DNA from: an uncultured Megamonas sp.
GTDB lineage: Bacteria > Bacillota_C > Negativicutes > Selenomonadales > Selenomonadaceae
Reading direction: 5' to 3'
Assembly: GCA_900556715.1 (NCBI GenBank)
Contig: USPM01000010.1
Span: forward strand, 1 to 33,069
DNA length: 33,069 nucleotides
A program made the position numbers and the translations under genes. This document shows, in pieces, positions 32,958 through 33,069 of this stretch. Under the pieces are notes generated by a model, which was given only the letters and a program-made list of their open reading frames with translations, ran no database searches and was not told the origin of the DNA. Positions within the stretch are counted from its first letter, which is position 1. Each line of letters starts with the position of its first letter.

Positions 32958-32973
32958 TCGTATTAGGGGTGTT

Positions 32974-33021
32974 GGTTCATTTTCTTTAGTGACAAAGAAA
33001 CGAACCAAAGAAAGCCACCGC
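32974..33021. repeat. Candidate dispersed hairpin repeat at the window end
   Basis: GGTTC (32974) and TTTCTTT (32981-32987) pair with AAAGAAA (32994-33000) and GAACC (33002-33006) around the loop AGTGAC. A second AAAGAAA is followed by GCCACCG. The G+C of the outer parts stands out from the surrounding DNA. It resembles intergenic palindromic repeats seen in many bacteria, but copy number cannot be judged from one window. Confidence 0.45.
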
Positions 33022-33069
33022 AGATAAAATTTTAACTTTGAAAATAATTATTATTTCATACATAGTTGT

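Noticed and set aside
1..33069. CRISPR arrays, insertion sequences or prophage genes
   Set aside because: No regularly spaced direct repeats, transposase, integrase or phage structural gene was seen in any frame, despite the defence-like content on the right.

Overview
The window is A+T-rich DNA with compact operons, strong Shine-Dalgarno sites and many short U-tailed terminators. The gene order tig-clpP-clpX-lon-engB, metNIQ, pflB-pflA, a fluoride-riboswitch crcB and a paired siroheme-decarboxylase-type AsnC set all suggest a strict anaerobe of the Firmicutes. The protein sequences look most like Negativicutes (Selenomonadales, for example Megamonas). This assignment is inference from general familiarity; no search was run.

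Layout. 1-54 is the 3' end of a tRNA-Val. 110-625 is a fluoride riboswitch plus the fluoride channel gene crcB. 681-3067 carries a DUF441 membrane protein, an orphan amino-acid ABC binding lipoprotein and an EamA exporter. 3228-4375 holds a flavin reductase/rubredoxin fusion and a convergent YgbA-type protein, both plausible in nitrosative or oxidative stress. 4540-7066 is metNIQ (methionine uptake). 7205-9124 is an amylosucrase-type GH13 enzyme. 9190-10497 is a CNNM/CorC-like protein with a TTG start. 10690-12358 has three tRNA-Gly(GCC) genes around an ArsB/NhaD-type permease.

12541-18878 is the protein-quality block: trigger factor, ClpP, ClpX, Lon and the ribosome-assembly GTPase EngB. 19044-22094 is pyruvate formate-lyase and its radical-SAM activase, the core of mixed-acid fermentation. 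22187-24491 is a pair of siroheme-decarboxylase-like AsnC proteins followed by a PLP aminotransferase.

From about 24.6 kb to the end the content changes to accessory, defence-like genes, with a SulP anion transporter (27814-29481) in the middle. These are a two-gene McrBC restriction system (24608-27782), a DUF2971 gene followed by a MacroD-type macrodomain gene (29813-31307, minus), and a Panacea-domain gene that overlaps by 1 bp a gene for a four-helix membrane protein (31504-32918, plus), which is a toxin-antitoxin-like layout. The divergent intergenic region between the last two operons holds a perfect 12-bp inverted repeat. The strongest candidates for undescribed biology are the DUF2971/macrodomain pair (possible ADP-ribosylation writer/eraser) and the Panacea/membrane-protein pair.
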